Counted from the first letter of the stretch, positions 52,581-62,770 are shown. The stretch is 64,000 bases of DNA from Ascidiimonas aurantiaca (GCF_037646345.1 NZ_JBBEWR010000002.1:186001-250000), one strand, 5' to 3'. Numbers and translations are program-made. Notes: generated from the sequence alone by a model not told the origin.

Positions 52581-53128
52581 AAAAACTGTTTTACATTCAG
52601 GCACTGTTCTTTTTGTTGCTGTGTCCAGTACAAGGGCAGGCAGACGAAGAGCCTTCTGTTAAATGGAATTCAGCCCGCCCCCTTACATGGAGCGACTTTC
52701 AAGGGCCGGTAGATCCCGGTACAGATGCGGCGGCAGTAACTGCTTCCGGTATCACATATGGATTAAGTGCTACATTTACAGGAAACAGGATTACAGTAGA
52801 TTGTGAAATAGAAACTTTTTTTTATCCGCAAAAATCATGGTATCGAAAAGAGCTGGGAGACAGTCTCGTTCTCAGGCATGAGCAATTGCATTTTGATATA
52901 ACCGAGTTACATGCCCGCAAAATGCGAAAAGCAATACAAAGCAGCACCTTTACCGAAAATGTTCGTGAAGAAGTTAAGCGCATCTATCATAAAACCATTT
53001 CAGAACTTCAGGCCACCCAACGCCTGTATGACCGGGAAACCAATTTTTCAAGAAATCCTGACATACAGTCAAACTGGGAACGTAAAATAGCCAATGAACT
53101 TAACAAGTACAGTGCCTACCATCAGTAG
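52577..53128 (+). CDS. DUF922 putative zinc protease
   Basis: The 183-residue protein starts with a GTG, has a signal peptide (to GQADE) and the motif LRHEQLHFDITELHAR with HExxH zinc ligands (about 96-100), typical of the DUF922 family, whose members look like small metallopeptidases. The preceding SARPLTWSDFQGPVD stretch is also characteristic. It probably acts in the periplasm. Confidence 0.85.
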   Translation: MKKLFYIQALFFLLLCPVQGQADEEPSVKWNSARPLTWSDFQGPVDPGTDAAAVTASGITYGLSATFTGNRITVDCEIETFFYPQKSWYRKELGDSLVLRHEQLHFDITELHARKMRKAIQSSTFTENVREEVKRIYHKTISELQATQRLYDRETNFSRNPDIQSNWERKIANELNKYSAYHQ

Positions 53129-53157
53129 TAGTTTTTTTAAATCCCGATTCATTACTT

Positions 53158-53391
53158 ATGGACCTTCTTTCACAAAACAAAGAGTTTTTAGTAAAACTGG
53201 CCCATTATAAAATGCCTTTTGGAAAGTACAAAGACAGATACCTTTCAGATCTTCCAGAAGCCTATCTAAACTGGTTTGCACAAAAAGGATTCCCGAAAGG
53301 AAATCTGGGGATGATGCTACAGGCTATGCATGAGATCAAGATCAACGGGCTGGAGCCCCTTATATCCCGTATTAGAAAAGAGTACAGGTAA
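53158..53391 (+). CDS. DUF3820 family protein
   Basis: The 77-residue protein has the family motif MPFGKYKDRYLSDLPEAYLN (about 19-38) and WFAQKGFPKG. DUF3820 members are small cytoplasmic proteins of unknown role, sometimes noted as putative quorum-sensing-regulated. It closes the guaA operon, 29 nt after DUF922. Confidence 0.85.
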   Translation: MDLLSQNKEFLVKLAHYKMPFGKYKDRYLSDLPEAYLNWFAQKGFPKGNLGMMLQAMHEIKINGLEPLISRIRKEYR

Positions 53392-53530
53392 GCTTTGGTT
53401 ACACACTACCGGCAAAATTTTTAAAAATGTACTTTGGCCATGTGTTAAACAATTTTCTTTTTAATAGAAATATTCCACAATCAATTCGTACCTTTACGCC
53501 CCGTAAGTACAATTTCAAACAGTTTTATTC

Positions 53531-55165
53531 ATGTCTGATACTAAGTACATCTTCGTTACGGGAGGAGTTACTTCATCGTTAGGTAAAGGGATCATTGCAG
53601 CTTCACTGGGTAAGTTATTACAGGCCAGAGGTTATAAGACTACCATCCAGAAACTGGACCCGTATATCAATGTAGATCCGGGTACCTTAAACCCCTATGA
53701 ACACGGAGAATGTTATGTGACAGATGACGGTGCCGAAACCGATCTTGATCTGGGGCACTACGAAAGGTTTTTAAACGTAAGTACTTCACAGGCCAATAAC
53801 GTAACCACAGGAAGAATTTACCAAAGTGTTATTGAAAAAGAACGCAGAGGCGAATTTTTGGGTAAAACCGTACAGGTGATCCCTCATATTACCAATGAGA
53901 TCAAAGAACGTATCCAGCTTTTGGGTAAAACAGGCGATTATGATATTGTAATCACTGAGATTGGAGGTACTGTGGGAGACATAGAGTCATTACCCTATAT
54001 TGAAGCTGTGCGCCAACTTATGTGGGAGCTGGGAGATACCAATGCTATTGTCATACACCTTACCCTTATTCCTTTTTTATCGGCTGCCGGAGAGTTAAAA
54101 ACCAAACCTACACAGCATTCAGTAAAAACACTTATGGAAAGTGGTATTCAGGCAGATATTCTTGTGTGCCGTACCGAACATGAATTGTCTGATGACCTTC
54201 GTGATAAACTGGCGCTTTTTTGTAATGTAAAAAGAGAAGCTGTTATTCAGTCTATAGATGCTTCTACCATTTATGATGTTCCCAATTTAATGCTTGATGA
54301 AGGCCTGGATCGTGTGGTTCTTAAAAAACTGGCATTGACAGAAGAGAGTGTACCCGACCTGACACAGTGGAACGAATTCCTGAACCGTCACAAAAACCCT
54401 AAAAACAACATAACCATTGGTTTAGTGGGTAAATATGTGGAACTACAGGATTCTTACAAGTCTATTCTGGAGTCTTTTATTCATGCCGGTGCCGAAAATG
54501 AAGTAAAAGTAAAAGTAGAGACCATTCACTCCGAATATCTTGATACAGAAAGTATAGTTGAAAAAATTGCTTATCTTGACGGGGTTTTGGTAGCGCCTGG
54601 TTTTGGAGAAAGAGGTATTGAAGGTAAAATAGCTACTGTAAAGTATGCGCGGGAACACAACATTCCGTTTTTAGGTATATGTCTGGGAATGCAAATGGCT
54701 GTTATAGAATATGCCCGTAACGTTCTGGGACTGGCAGAAGCTAATTCTACTGAGATGAATAGTGATACTCCCCATCCGGTAATTGATCTTATGGAAGAAC
54801 AAAAAAATATTACCGATAAAGGCGGTACTATGAGACTTGGGGCCTGGAAATGCATACTTAAAGAAGGCAGTATTGTAAAAGAAGTGTACAATGCCGAAGA
54901 AATTTCAGAAAGACACAGGCATCGGTACGAATACAACAACATTTACAGAGATCAGTTTGAAGCCAAAGGGCTGGAGGCTACCGGTTTTAATCCGGACACC
55001 GGGTTGGTTGAGATTGTTGAAATAGCTTCTCACCCCTGGTTTGTTGGAGTACAGTATCATCCTGAATATAAAAGTACCGTAGCAGCACCCCATCCTCTGT
55101 TTGTAGCTTTCGTAAAAGCAGCCTTATCCTATAAAATGCAAAAAAAGAATGCCACTATGGCATAA
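53531..55165 (+). CDS. pyrG: CTP synthase
   Basis: Amination of UTP to CTP using glutamine. The 544-residue protein begins FVTGGVTSSLGKGI (ATP-binding amidoligase, about 8-21) and has the GATase domain with Cys in LGICLGMQMA (about 380) and the His/Glu pair in VQYHPEYKS near the end. The length is normal. It is monocistronic, followed by yidC 87 bp later, possibly on the same transcript. Confidence 0.97.
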   Translation: MSDTKYIFVTGGVTSSLGKGIIAASLGKLLQARGYKTTIQKLDPYINVDPGTLNPYEHGECYVTDDGAETDLDLGHYERFLNVSTSQANNVTTGRIYQSVIEKERRGEFLGKTVQVIPHITNEIKERIQLLGKTGDYDIVITEIGGTVGDIESLPYIEAVRQLMWELGDTNAIVIHLTLIPFLSAAGELKTKPTQHSVKTLMESGIQADILVCRTEHELSDDLRDKLALFCNVKREAVIQSIDASTIYDVPNLMLDEGLDRVVLKKLALTEESVPDLTQWNEFLNRHKNPKNNITIGLVGKYVELQDSYKSILESFIHAGAENEVKVKVETIHSEYLDTESIVEKIAYLDGVLVAPGFGERGIEGKIATVKYAREHNIPFLGICLGMQMAVIEYARNVLGLAEANSTEMNSDTPHPVIDLMEEQKNITDKGGTMRLGAWKCILKEGSIVKEVYNAEEISERHRHRYEYNNIYRDQFEAKGLEATGFNPDTGLVEIVEIASHPWFVGVQYHPEYKSTVAAPHPLFVAFVKAALSYKMQKKNATMA

Positions 55166-55252
55166 AATAATAATTGGAGATATCTTTGCAGACCAAAATT
55201 GAGGAACTATACTTGAGATAGATTCCTCTTTCGCATAACTAAGAAAATGTAA

Positions 55253-57118
55253 ATGGAAGAAAAAAAACTAGACATCAATTCGATTATTGGTTTTGTTTTA
55301 ATCGGACTGATCATAATGTGGTATTTCTATACCAATCAACCAGTCCCTGAAGAAGCCAGTAATCAGCCTGCACCCACCGAAGAAGTCATCTCTGGAAATG
55401 AAACCATTCAAAAAGATACTATTGAGAATCCACAGATTACCAATGAACTTCAGGATTCTACACAAATGGCAGCGTATAAAAGTGCTTTGGGCGCTTTTGG
55501 CTATTCAGCAACCCTGCCCTCTGCCACAGATGATGTAACCGTGCTGGAAAACGATGTATTGTATCTTGCCATAAGTAATAAAGGAGGGCAAATTACAGAG
55601 GCCCGGATGAAACAATACGTAACTTACGATTCTGTACCCGTGTATCTTATACATAATGGAAATTCAGCTTTCAACCTTAATTTTGGCACCACCGATAACC
55701 GGACCCTTAACACCGGTGACCTCTATTTTGAGCCCGCCATGTCTTCCAATGGAGATGATAAAGTCTTGTCTATGAAGCTCAAGGTCTCTGATGACCGCTA
55801 TCTGGAGTATCGCTATGAGTTAAAACCCGGTGAGTATATGGTAGATTTTACTATTCGTACCCGCGGGCTTGAACCCTATCTCAATACTGCCATGCCTATG
55901 GATATGGACTGGAGGCTTAAGGGTATCAGACATTCCAAAAGTGTAACTTATGAAAACAGATATACACGGCTCACCTATCAATATGAAGGATCGAAAATAA
56001 GTAAATTAAGCCCTTCCGGTAATGACGATGATACTGAAACCAACGTAGATTGGATCTCTTATCGTCAACATTTTTTTAGCTCCATACTGGTTGCAGACCA
56101 ACCTTTTAAAACCGTATCATTTACCTCTGAAGATTTTGTGGAAGATGAGGATGAGAATACAAAGTTTACCAAAGCTTACAGTACTTCCATACCTATGGCT
56201 ATTGAAGGGGGAGAAATAAACCGCAATCTTAAATGGTATTTTGGTCCTACCGATGTGGCTGTACTCGAGAAATATGAAGGGCTTAATCTGGATGATTCCA
56301 TTCCCTTTGGATGGGGTATTTTTGGATGGATAAACAAGTATGTTTTCACACCCATGTATAACTGGCTTAGCGGTTTTCTGCCTTATGGTATTGCCATTAT
56401 AGTAATGACTATACTGGTACGTATAGCACTTTCTCCGGTAACATACAAATCATATGTTTCTCAGGCCAAAATGAAAATATTACGTCCTGAGATCACAGCT
56501 ATAAATGAAAAGTTCAAAGATGAGCCCATGAAAAAGCAGCAGGAGACCATGAAACTCTATGGGAAAGCAGGTGTAAGCCCTATGAGCGGTTGTATCCCGG
56601 CATTGTTGCAGCTTCCTATTTTCTATGCACTTTTCATGTTTTTCCCAACAGCATTTGCCCTAAGGCAAAAAAGCTTCTTATGGGCAGAAGATCTGGCTTC
56701 TTATGATGTAATTGCCAAATTACCCTTCCATATTCCCTTTTACGGAGACCATGTGAGTTTATTTCCAATTCTGGCTTCCATTGCTATCTTTATTTACATG
56801 ATGATGACCACAGGGCAGAATATGCAAACACAACCGGGGATGCCCAATATGAAATTCATAATGTATCTTTCCCCGCTTTTAATGCTCTTTTTCTTTAATA
56901 ATTATGCCAGTGGACTAAGTTTGTATTATTTTATTTCAAACCTGATCACTATTTTCATAATGTTGGCGATTAAACATTTCATTCTTAATGAAGAAAAAAT
57001 ACATGCCAAGATGGAAGAGCATAAGAAAAAACCCAAAAAAGAAAACAAATTTCAGCGTAAGATGCGGGAAATGATGGAACAGGCCGAACAACAACAAAAA
57101 AACAAAGGCAAAAAATAA
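55253..57118 (+). CDS. yidC: Membrane protein insertase YidC
   Basis: Inserts proteins into the inner membrane. The 621-residue protein has an N-terminal membrane anchor (INSIIGFVLIGLIIMWYF, about 8-25), a large periplasmic domain (about 80-360) and the conserved C-terminal core with five membrane segments (WLSGFLPYGIAIIVMTIL, GCIPALLQLPIFYALFMFF). The end is very basic (KNKGKK), as in ribosome-binding YidC tails. It lies after pyrG, as in many Bacteroidota. Confidence 0.96.
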   Translation: MEEKKLDINSIIGFVLIGLIIMWYFYTNQPVPEEASNQPAPTEEVISGNETIQKDTIENPQITNELQDSTQMAAYKSALGAFGYSATLPSATDDVTVLENDVLYLAISNKGGQITEARMKQYVTYDSVPVYLIHNGNSAFNLNFGTTDNRTLNTGDLYFEPAMSSNGDDKVLSMKLKVSDDRYLEYRYELKPGEYMVDFTIRTRGLEPYLNTAMPMDMDWRLKGIRHSKSVTYENRYTRLTYQYEGSKISKLSPSGNDDDTETNVDWISYRQHFFSSILVADQPFKTVSFTSEDFVEDEDENTKFTKAYSTSIPMAIEGGEINRNLKWYFGPTDVAVLEKYEGLNLDDSIPFGWGIFGWINKYVFTPMYNWLSGFLPYGIAIIVMTILVRIALSPVTYKSYVSQAKMKILRPEITAINEKFKDEPMKKQQETMKLYGKAGVSPMSGCIPALLQLPIFYALFMFFPTAFALRQKSFLWAEDLASYDVIAKLPFHIPFYGDHVSLFPILASIAIFIYMMMTTGQNMQTQPGMPNMKFIMYLSPLLMLFFFNNYASGLSLYYFISNLITIFIMLAIKHFILNEEKIHAKMEEHKKKPKKENKFQRKMREMMEQAEQQQKNKGKK

Positions 57119-57136
57119 AAAAAGCACCCGGATTAA

Positions 57137-57173
57137 AATACCCCCAAAAAGTTAGATACTATTTGGGGGTATT
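57137..57173. terminator. Terminator between yidC and FAS1 gene
   Basis: AATACCCCCAAA/TTTGGGGGTATT, 12-bp stem with a 13-nt loop and T run; lies between convergent genes. Confidence 0.75.
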
Positions 57174-57193
57174 TTTATACAGTAATACTATAC

Positions 57194-58174
57194 TTAAGGA
57201 AGCATAACTGTGCTCACTACATGAATAACTCCGTTCCATGCCTGTATATCATATACACTGAACAAGGCATCACGACCGTTACCATCGGTAATTCCTGCAT
57301 TGGCGCCTGTACGTATGGTAAGGATACTTCCGTTCTTCATTTCAATAGTCATGTCATTAGTAAGGCTCATTTGCCTCTTTATACTGTTGAGGTGTATATG
57401 GGTATTAAGAATACCCTCCAGTTCGGTTTTTGGTACAGCGTTCAGGTCAGAATAGCTCAATTCTTCCAGTACATTGCCAAAGGCTGTGGCAGAAGGTACA
57501 AAAAGTGTAAAATCACGGTCACGATCAGCAAGCTCAGTAAGGAAGGAAAAAGTACTCTCCCTGTCTAAAGCCAGTGCCATACTGTTTAATTGAGGGTCTG
57601 CTTTCAGGAAGGTAGCTACCGTGGGTAGATCAAGCACTTCATTAACCTTATGAATAGTTCCATTAGTAGCTTCAATATTTCCCTGAGAAACACTAAAAGC
57701 ATTGTTTATACGGGTTTGCCCCTGCACTTTGGTAAAATACATTTGTACGGCTGCCTGAGAAGAAAATTCTTTTGCCAGGGTATTGGTATATCCGGCTGTG
57801 AGTTGATCGAGGTTTCTGGCACCGCTTAACATGTGGTACTGTATGATCTGGGTGAGTAATCCCGTAGGGATACTCTTTACGTTACTTATTTGCAATTGAG
57901 ATAAATAGCGTTCAAAAGCGTCATTATCGGGAGCGAAAAAAGTAAAAGAACTGGGGTTATCCAGTGCCTGACTGAACCCTATTTGCTCAATAGCTTCGCT
58001 GAGGATACTGTACTCGGGTCTGGATTCAAAATAAGCGGTGAGTGTTTGGGAAACAGCACCTCCGTTATCGGGAGGGTCCGTAGTAGTATCTTCACTATTG
58101 TCAGAACTACAACTGTTAAAAAAAGATAAAAAAATAAAACATAGCAGTAGTACTGCAGGCAGGTGTTTTTTCAT
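57194..58174 (-). CDS. FAS1 (fasciclin) lipoprotein with two domains
   Basis: The 326-residue protein starts at MKKHLPAVLLLCFIF (58174), with a lipobox ending FNSC (Cys22), and has two FAS1 domains (about 45-185 and 190-326). The motifs SFTFFAPDNDAF, NGTIHKVNEVLDLP and NGVIHVVSTVMLP are typical H1/H2 boxes. FAS1 proteins act in cell adhesion. It lies 110 bp after a paralogue with four FAS1 domains and a hairpin terminator, so it has its own promoter. Confidence 0.9.
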   Translation of the reverse strand: MKKHLPAVLLLCFIFLSFFNSCSSDNSEDTTTDPPDNGGAVSQTLTAYFESRPEYSILSEAIEQIGFSQALDNPSSFTFFAPDNDAFERYLSQLQISNVKSIPTGLLTQIIQYHMLSGARNLDQLTAGYTNTLAKEFSSQAAVQMYFTKVQGQTRINNAFSVSQGNIEATNGTIHKVNEVLDLPTVATFLKADPQLNSMALALDRESTFSFLTELADRDRDFTLFVPSATAFGNVLEELSYSDLNAVPKTELEGILNTHIHLNSIKRQMSLTNDMTIEMKNGSILTIRTGANAGITDGNGRDALFSVYDIQAWNGVIHVVSTVMLP

Positions 58175-58233
58175 GAAAATGGTATTTAAGTTTGGGTTTA
58201 AAAAAATATATAAATATGGTACTAACGAAAAAA

Positions 58234-58260
58234 GTTCCGGCATATTTTACCGGAACTTTT
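58234..58260 (-). terminator. Terminator of the four-domain FAS1 gene
   Basis: GTTCCGG/CCGGAAC stem with a 9-nt loop, A/T runs on both sides; lies between the two FAS1 genes. Confidence 0.65.
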
Positions 58261-58285
58261 TAAAGTAATATATACTTGTTACCAG

Positions 58286-60190
58286 TTAAGGCAGGTTTGG
58301 GATTAAAACCGAACCAATAACATGAATAACACCATTAACAGCCTGTACATTTACATTGTCAATACTAATGTTATTGTTACCATTGCCATCTGTGATTACA
58401 AAACTGCTGCCTGCACTATTAAACAATAGGGTGTTTCCCTGAAGCGTAGCAGGAGATACCAGTTCGTCACTCAGATCTTCAGCCCGTATATTAGCATTAG
58501 CGATAACGTGATGTTGCAGTACTGCTGTAAGTAATGTTCCGTCTATATCTGCCAATGTATTCCATTCGCTGTTGCTGTCAAGCAGGGTCTGGAAGGCATC
58601 GTTATCAGGAGCAAAAACAGTAAAAGGCGCATCTGTACTTCCTGAAAGTGTCGCAACAAAATCAGGCTGATCATCTCTGGTGAGAGCAGCTACCAGTGAA
58701 GAGAAATTAGCATCAGCTTTTGCAAACGTTACTACAGTAGGCAGATTAATTACATTTTCTACTACATGTATCACCCCGTTTCGTACTTGATTGTCTGCAT
58801 CTGCCACAGTAGTTCCTCCGTTAGCGGCTCCGCCGTTAAGTACTACACCGGTTTCGGTGTTGATATAAATACTAAGGTTATCTCCATCAGCATTGGTAGC
58901 AAGGGTATTTTCGTAACTGGTAGAAAGGTCTCCTGAAAGAGCTGTACCACTTATCACGTGATTCAATAATACCTGAGTAAGTGTTTCTACCGGTACTTCC
59001 TGTATGTTGGCAAAAGAATTGGCCTGTAAGAAAGCATTAAAAGCTGCATTTCCGGGTGCAAATACAGTATAGTCATTATCATCACTATCCAGAGCAGCTA
59101 CCAGGTTAGCTCTTTGCACAGCTTCTAATAATAATGAGAAATCCGAATTCATTGCAACAAACCCGGCAATGGTGGGATTCACGGCATCCCAAATACTTTC
59201 GGGAAGTAATACTTTATCTATGGCATGAACAATACCATTGGTTCCCTGTACATCACTTTCCACTACATTGGTTTCCATATCAGAACCGTCAATAATACTT
59301 ACAGCACTACCTTCTTTAGTAAAACTAATAGAGCTGCCTTCAAAAGTTTCTTCACTAGCTTCGTTGTTAATAGCCCCGGCAGTAATGTTTTTACCTGCAA
59401 TTACGTGGTAATTGAGTACTGTTTGCAGGGTATTATCATCAATTTCATCTATAGAACTTACCCCTAAAAACGTAAAAAGGTTGTTAAACGCCTGATTAGT
59501 AGGAGCAAAAACTGTGAAAGGCGAACTTGCAGTTCCAGAAAGTAAATCTGTGTAGGTAGTACCAAAAGAAGCTCTGGTAAGAGCTGATACTAAAATAGAG
59601 AATTCAGGATTAGCAAGGGCATGATTCACAACATTAGGAAGCAGGATCACCCCGTTTACTTTATGAATAACCCCGTTGGAAGCCTCAATATCTGCAGAAG
59701 AAACTGTTGCTCCGCTGTTATCACTACCACCGTTTAAGACTACGCCTCCGTCAGTATTAAAATACAGGCTGAGACTGGTGTCTCCTGGTCCCGTTTCAGA
59801 AAGGGTGTTTACATATCCGGCTTCTTCTGAAGTTAGATCTGAAGCACGGATTTCTCCAGAAATTACATGATTTAAAAGTATGTTAGTTAAGGTGTTAACT
59901 TCTACCTCATTAATACTTGAGGCACCAAGATCGGCAAGAAGGTCTGTAAAAGCCTGATTGGTAGGAGCAAAAACCGTAAAAGTCCCTGTTCCATCTAAAG
60001 TAGCATCAAGGTTGGTTCTTTGTAATGCCTGAACCAGAATAGTAAGTTCAGTATCATTAGAAGCATTTTGTGTAATGGTGAGCTGATTTGAGGGTGTGGG
60101 ACCTCCATCATCATCATTACTACAGGACAAGATGGTCAAACCAACCAAAAGTAAGATCATGGCCTTCGGTAATCTTAAAAAATGTTTCAT
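58286..60190 (-). CDS. FAS1 lipoprotein with four domains
   Basis: The 634-residue protein starts at 60190 (MKHFLRLPKAMILLLVG) with a lipobox (ILSC, Cys23). Four FAS1 repeats of about 145 residues each follow, each with a TVFAPTNQAF-like H1 box and an NGVIHKVNGV/VIHVIGSVLIP-like H2 box. Repeats 1-2 and 3-4 look like duplicated pairs (VVLNGGSDN and VVLNGGAAN occur in 1 and 3). It probably sits on the cell surface or periplasm as an adhesion protein. Confidence 0.9.
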   Translation of the reverse strand: MKHFLRLPKAMILLLVGLTILSCSNDDDGGPTPSNQLTITQNASNDTELTILVQALQRTNLDATLDGTGTFTVFAPTNQAFTDLLADLGASSINEVEVNTLTNILLNHVISGEIRASDLTSEEAGYVNTLSETGPGDTSLSLYFNTDGGVVLNGGSDNSGATVSSADIEASNGVIHKVNGVILLPNVVNHALANPEFSILVSALTRASFGTTYTDLLSGTASSPFTVFAPTNQAFNNLFTFLGVSSIDEIDDNTLQTVLNYHVIAGKNITAGAINNEASEETFEGSSISFTKEGSAVSIIDGSDMETNVVESDVQGTNGIVHAIDKVLLPESIWDAVNPTIAGFVAMNSDFSLLLEAVQRANLVAALDSDDNDYTVFAPGNAAFNAFLQANSFANIQEVPVETLTQVLLNHVISGTALSGDLSTSYENTLATNADGDNLSIYINTETGVVLNGGAANGGTTVADADNQVRNGVIHVVENVINLPTVVTFAKADANFSSLVAALTRDDQPDFVATLSGSTDAPFTVFAPDNDAFQTLLDSNSEWNTLADIDGTLLTAVLQHHVIANANIRAEDLSDELVSPATLQGNTLLFNSAGSSFVITDGNGNNNISIDNVNVQAVNGVIHVIGSVLIPNLP

Positions 60191-60290
60191 ACGAGTTAAT
60201 TTAAGTGAGTTAATTTTTCTTTTTAGCAATTGAAACTATGCTTTTAAATATTTACGATAATTTTCTACTTAGTAGATATGTAATTTTTCA

Positions 60291-60342
60291 TTAGTTGCTT
60301 TTGTTTAACGTTTTTTAGCATAAGTTTAACAAAAACAACTAA
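60291..60342. promoter_or_regulatory. Large inverted repeat upstream of the FAS1 gene
   Basis: TTAGTTGCTTTTGTTTAA (60291-60308) and TTTAACAAAAACAACTAA (60325-60342) are complementary at 16 of 18 positions across a 16-nt loop. It lies about 100 bp upstream of the FAS1 start. It could be an RNA hairpin, an operator or a binding site for a dimeric regulator. Confidence 0.45.
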
Positions 60343-60483
60343 TGAATGTAAGTAAATACTTAATAAAAAAAGACGACTCCACATTTTGAACCATTTTTCA
60401 AAGTATCTGTTCCGGCACTTTTTTTCTTTTTTGTAAGGTGTGTTTGTTTATTGTGACTATATTTTATACGCATTGAATTTTTG

Positions 60484-60491
60484 TAGATTTG
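60484..60491 (+). promoter_or_regulatory. mnmA promoter -7 box
   Basis: TAGATTTG, 17 nt before the ATG at 60509. Confidence 0.5.
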
Positions 60492-60508
60492 CATTCGAAT
60501 TGAGAATT

Positions 60509-61696
60509 ATGAAAAGAGTAGTAGTAGGATTATCAGGAGGAGTAGATTCCAGTGTGGCCGCCTATCTTTTAAAAGAGCAGGGGTATGAGGTCATTGGTCT
60601 TTTTATGAAGAACTGGCATGATGATACAGTCACCATTTCAAATGAATGCCCCTGGCTGGAAGACAGTAACGATGCATTAATTGTAGCAGATAAATTAGGG
60701 ATCCCTTTTCAAACGGTAGATCTCAGCAAAGAGTATAAAGAACGTATTGTAGATTATATGTTCAATGAATATGAACGGGGGCGTACCCCGAACCCGGATG
60801 TTTTATGCAATCGGGAAATTAAATTTGACGTTTTCCTGAAAATTGCTTTGAATTTGGGAGCAGATTTTGTGGCTACCGGACATTATTGCAGGAAAGCAGT
60901 TACTGAGGTCGATGGAAAAAAGATGTACAGACTTTTGTCTGGAAAAGACCCGAATAAAGATCAGTCATATTTTTTATGTCAGCTCTCTCAGGAACAACTG
61001 GAAAAAACGCTTTTTCCGATTGGAGAACTTACCAAGCGCGAAGTACGGGAAATAGCGGCAAGAGAAGGATTGATAACAGCTGATAAAAAAGATTCTCAGG
61101 GTCTTTGTTTTATTGGTAAAGTACGCCTCCCTGAGTTTTTACAACAAAAACTGAAGCCTCGTGAAGGGGTTATAGTAGAAGTACCGCAGACATTTGAAGA
61201 GTATCATCGGGAAATACCAGGGTTTGATTTGAAAAAAGAAGAACTGGCCTTTTATTCGGAAAAGTATAAATATTCGCCCAAAGACGGAAAAGTAGTAGGA
61301 AAACATCAGGGAGCACATTACTTTACTAAAGGGCAGCGTAAAGGGTTGAATGTTGGCGGTACCGCAGAACCGTTGTTTGTAATAGAAACCGATGTAGAAG
61401 AAAATATAATCTATACAGGCCAGGGAAAAGAGCATCCGGGCCTCTTTAGAAGAACACTTTTTGTATTGAATGAAGAACTTCACTGGGTGCGTCCGGACCT
61501 TGCACCTGCCATAGATGAAGCAATGGAAGTACAGGCCCGTATTCGATATAGGCAACCTTTACAAAAAGCAACATTGTACAGAATAGATGCAGGGATGTAT
61601 GTTGATTTTGAGGAACCGCAAAGTGCAATTACCGAAGGCCAGTTTGTGGCCTGGTATCATCAAGATGAACTTATAGGCTCAGGGGTGATCTCCTAA
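60509..61696 (+). CDS. mnmA: tRNA-specific 2-thiouridylase
   Basis: Thiolates the wobble uridine of tRNA for Lys, Glu and Gln. The 395-residue protein starts with the PP-loop KRVVVGLSGGVDSSVAA and has the two catalytic Cys: in PDVLCNREIKF (about 101) and in SQGLCFIGKV (about 198). The start at 60509 is preferred because upstream codons add no family sequence. Confidence 0.95.
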   Translation: MKRVVVGLSGGVDSSVAAYLLKEQGYEVIGLFMKNWHDDTVTISNECPWLEDSNDALIVADKLGIPFQTVDLSKEYKERIVDYMFNEYERGRTPNPDVLCNREIKFDVFLKIALNLGADFVATGHYCRKAVTEVDGKKMYRLLSGKDPNKDQSYFLCQLSQEQLEKTLFPIGELTKREVREIAAREGLITADKKDSQGLCFIGKVRLPEFLQQKLKPREGVIVEVPQTFEEYHREIPGFDLKKEELAFYSEKYKYSPKDGKVVGKHQGAHYFTKGQRKGLNVGGTAEPLFVIETDVEENIIYTGQGKEHPGLFRRTLFVLNEELHWVRPDLAPAIDEAMEVQARIRYRQPLQKATLYRIDAGMYVDFEEPQSAITEGQFVAWYHQDELIGSGVIS

Positions 61697-61761
61697 AAAA
61701 GCATTCATTTTACTTTAAGGATAGGTGTAGAAACCGTATTACTAATATTTAAATTAATAAA

Positions 61762-62703
61762 TTGGAAAACAGAATTACAGATCTTTTTGATATACGCTAT
61801 CCCATCATACAGGCAGGTATGATCTGGGCCAGTGGGTGGAGACTGGCTTCTGCGGCTGCCAATGCAGGTATCTTAGGGCTTATTGGCGCAGGGTCTATGT
61901 ACCCGGAGATCCTCAGAGAACATATTCAAAAATGTAAGAAAGCCACTAAAGAGCCCTTTGGAGTAAATGTTCCCATGTTGTATCCCGATATTGACAAGAT
62001 CATGGAGATCATTGTAGAAGAAGGAGTGGAAATCGTTTTTACTTCTGCCGGCAATCCTAAAACCTGGACTGGGTATCTCAAAGAAAACGGGATCAAAGTG
62101 GTGCATGTGGTGAGTAGCGTAAAATTTGCATTAAAGGCCCAGGAAGCAGGCGTAGATGCCGTTGTTGCCGAAGGTTTTGAAGCCGGAGGGCATAATGGAA
62201 GGGAAGAGACCACTACTTTTACTCTTATTCCTATGGTTCGCGAAAAAATACATATACCTCTTATTGCTGCGGGAGGTATTGCCACAGGTGCAGGAATGCT
62301 GGCTGCTATGGTACTGGGAGCTGATGGGGTGCAGGTAGGCAGCCGTTTCGTAGCCAGTGAAGAGGCATCTTCTCATCCGCTTTTTAAACAAAAAGTGATA
62401 GAGGCAAAAGAAGGCGATACCGCACTTACGCTTAAAGAGCTCGCACCCGTACGCCTTATAAGGAATAAATTTTATAATGATATACAGGAACTCTACAAAA
62501 CAGCCCCTTCTGCCGAAGAGTTAAAAGCTTTGTTAGGGAGAGCACGTGCCAAAAAAGGAATGTTTGAAGGAGATATGGAAGAAGGCGAACTGGAAATAGG
62601 GCAGATAGCTGGATTAATACACACTATTAAACCGACTGCACAAATTGTAAATGATATGATGAAAGAATTTGAAGAGGCCCGTTTACGTGTAAGTACCTTG
62701 TGA
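61762..62703 (+). CDS. Nitronate monooxygenase-like flavin enzyme
   Basis: The 313-residue protein starts at a TTG (61762), as there is no in-frame ATG nearby, and matches the NAD(P)H-dependent flavin oxidoreductase family: YPIIQAGMIWASG (about 13-25), AGILGLIGAGSM, EAGGHNGREETTTF and AAGGIATGAGMLAAMVLGAD (two flavin phosphate loops). It may detoxify alkyl nitronates, but close relatives include other enoyl-reductase-like flavoproteins, so the substrate is uncertain. Confidence 0.82.
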   Translation: MENRITDLFDIRYPIIQAGMIWASGWRLASAAANAGILGLIGAGSMYPEILREHIQKCKKATKEPFGVNVPMLYPDIDKIMEIIVEEGVEIVFTSAGNPKTWTGYLKENGIKVVHVVSSVKFALKAQEAGVDAVVAEGFEAGGHNGREETTTFTLIPMVREKIHIPLIAAGGIATGAGMLAAMVLGADGVQVGSRFVASEEASSHPLFKQKVIEAKEGDTALTLKELAPVRLIRNKFYNDIQELYKTAPSAEELKALLGRARAKKGMFEGDMEEGELEIGQIAGLIHTIKPTAQIVNDMMKEFEEARLRVSTL

Positions 62704-62729
62704 AGGTATCATGACTTTTAATAAAAAAA

Positions 62730-62752
62730 GGCTGTAGTTTACAGCCTTTTTT
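62730..62752. terminator. Terminator after the flavin enzyme gene
   Basis: GGCTGTA/TACAGCC with a 3-nt loop, flanked by A and T runs; serves both convergent genes. Confidence 0.8.
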
Positions 62753-62770
62753 ATGATAATATGTTAATAA

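Larger units (their letters stand above)
60191..60508. other. Gene-free stretch between FAS1 and mnmA
   Basis: About 318 bp with a large inverted repeat (60291-60342), a small direct repeat GAGTTAATTT (60193-60216 region) and the mnmA promoter. No gene seen. Confidence 0.5.
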
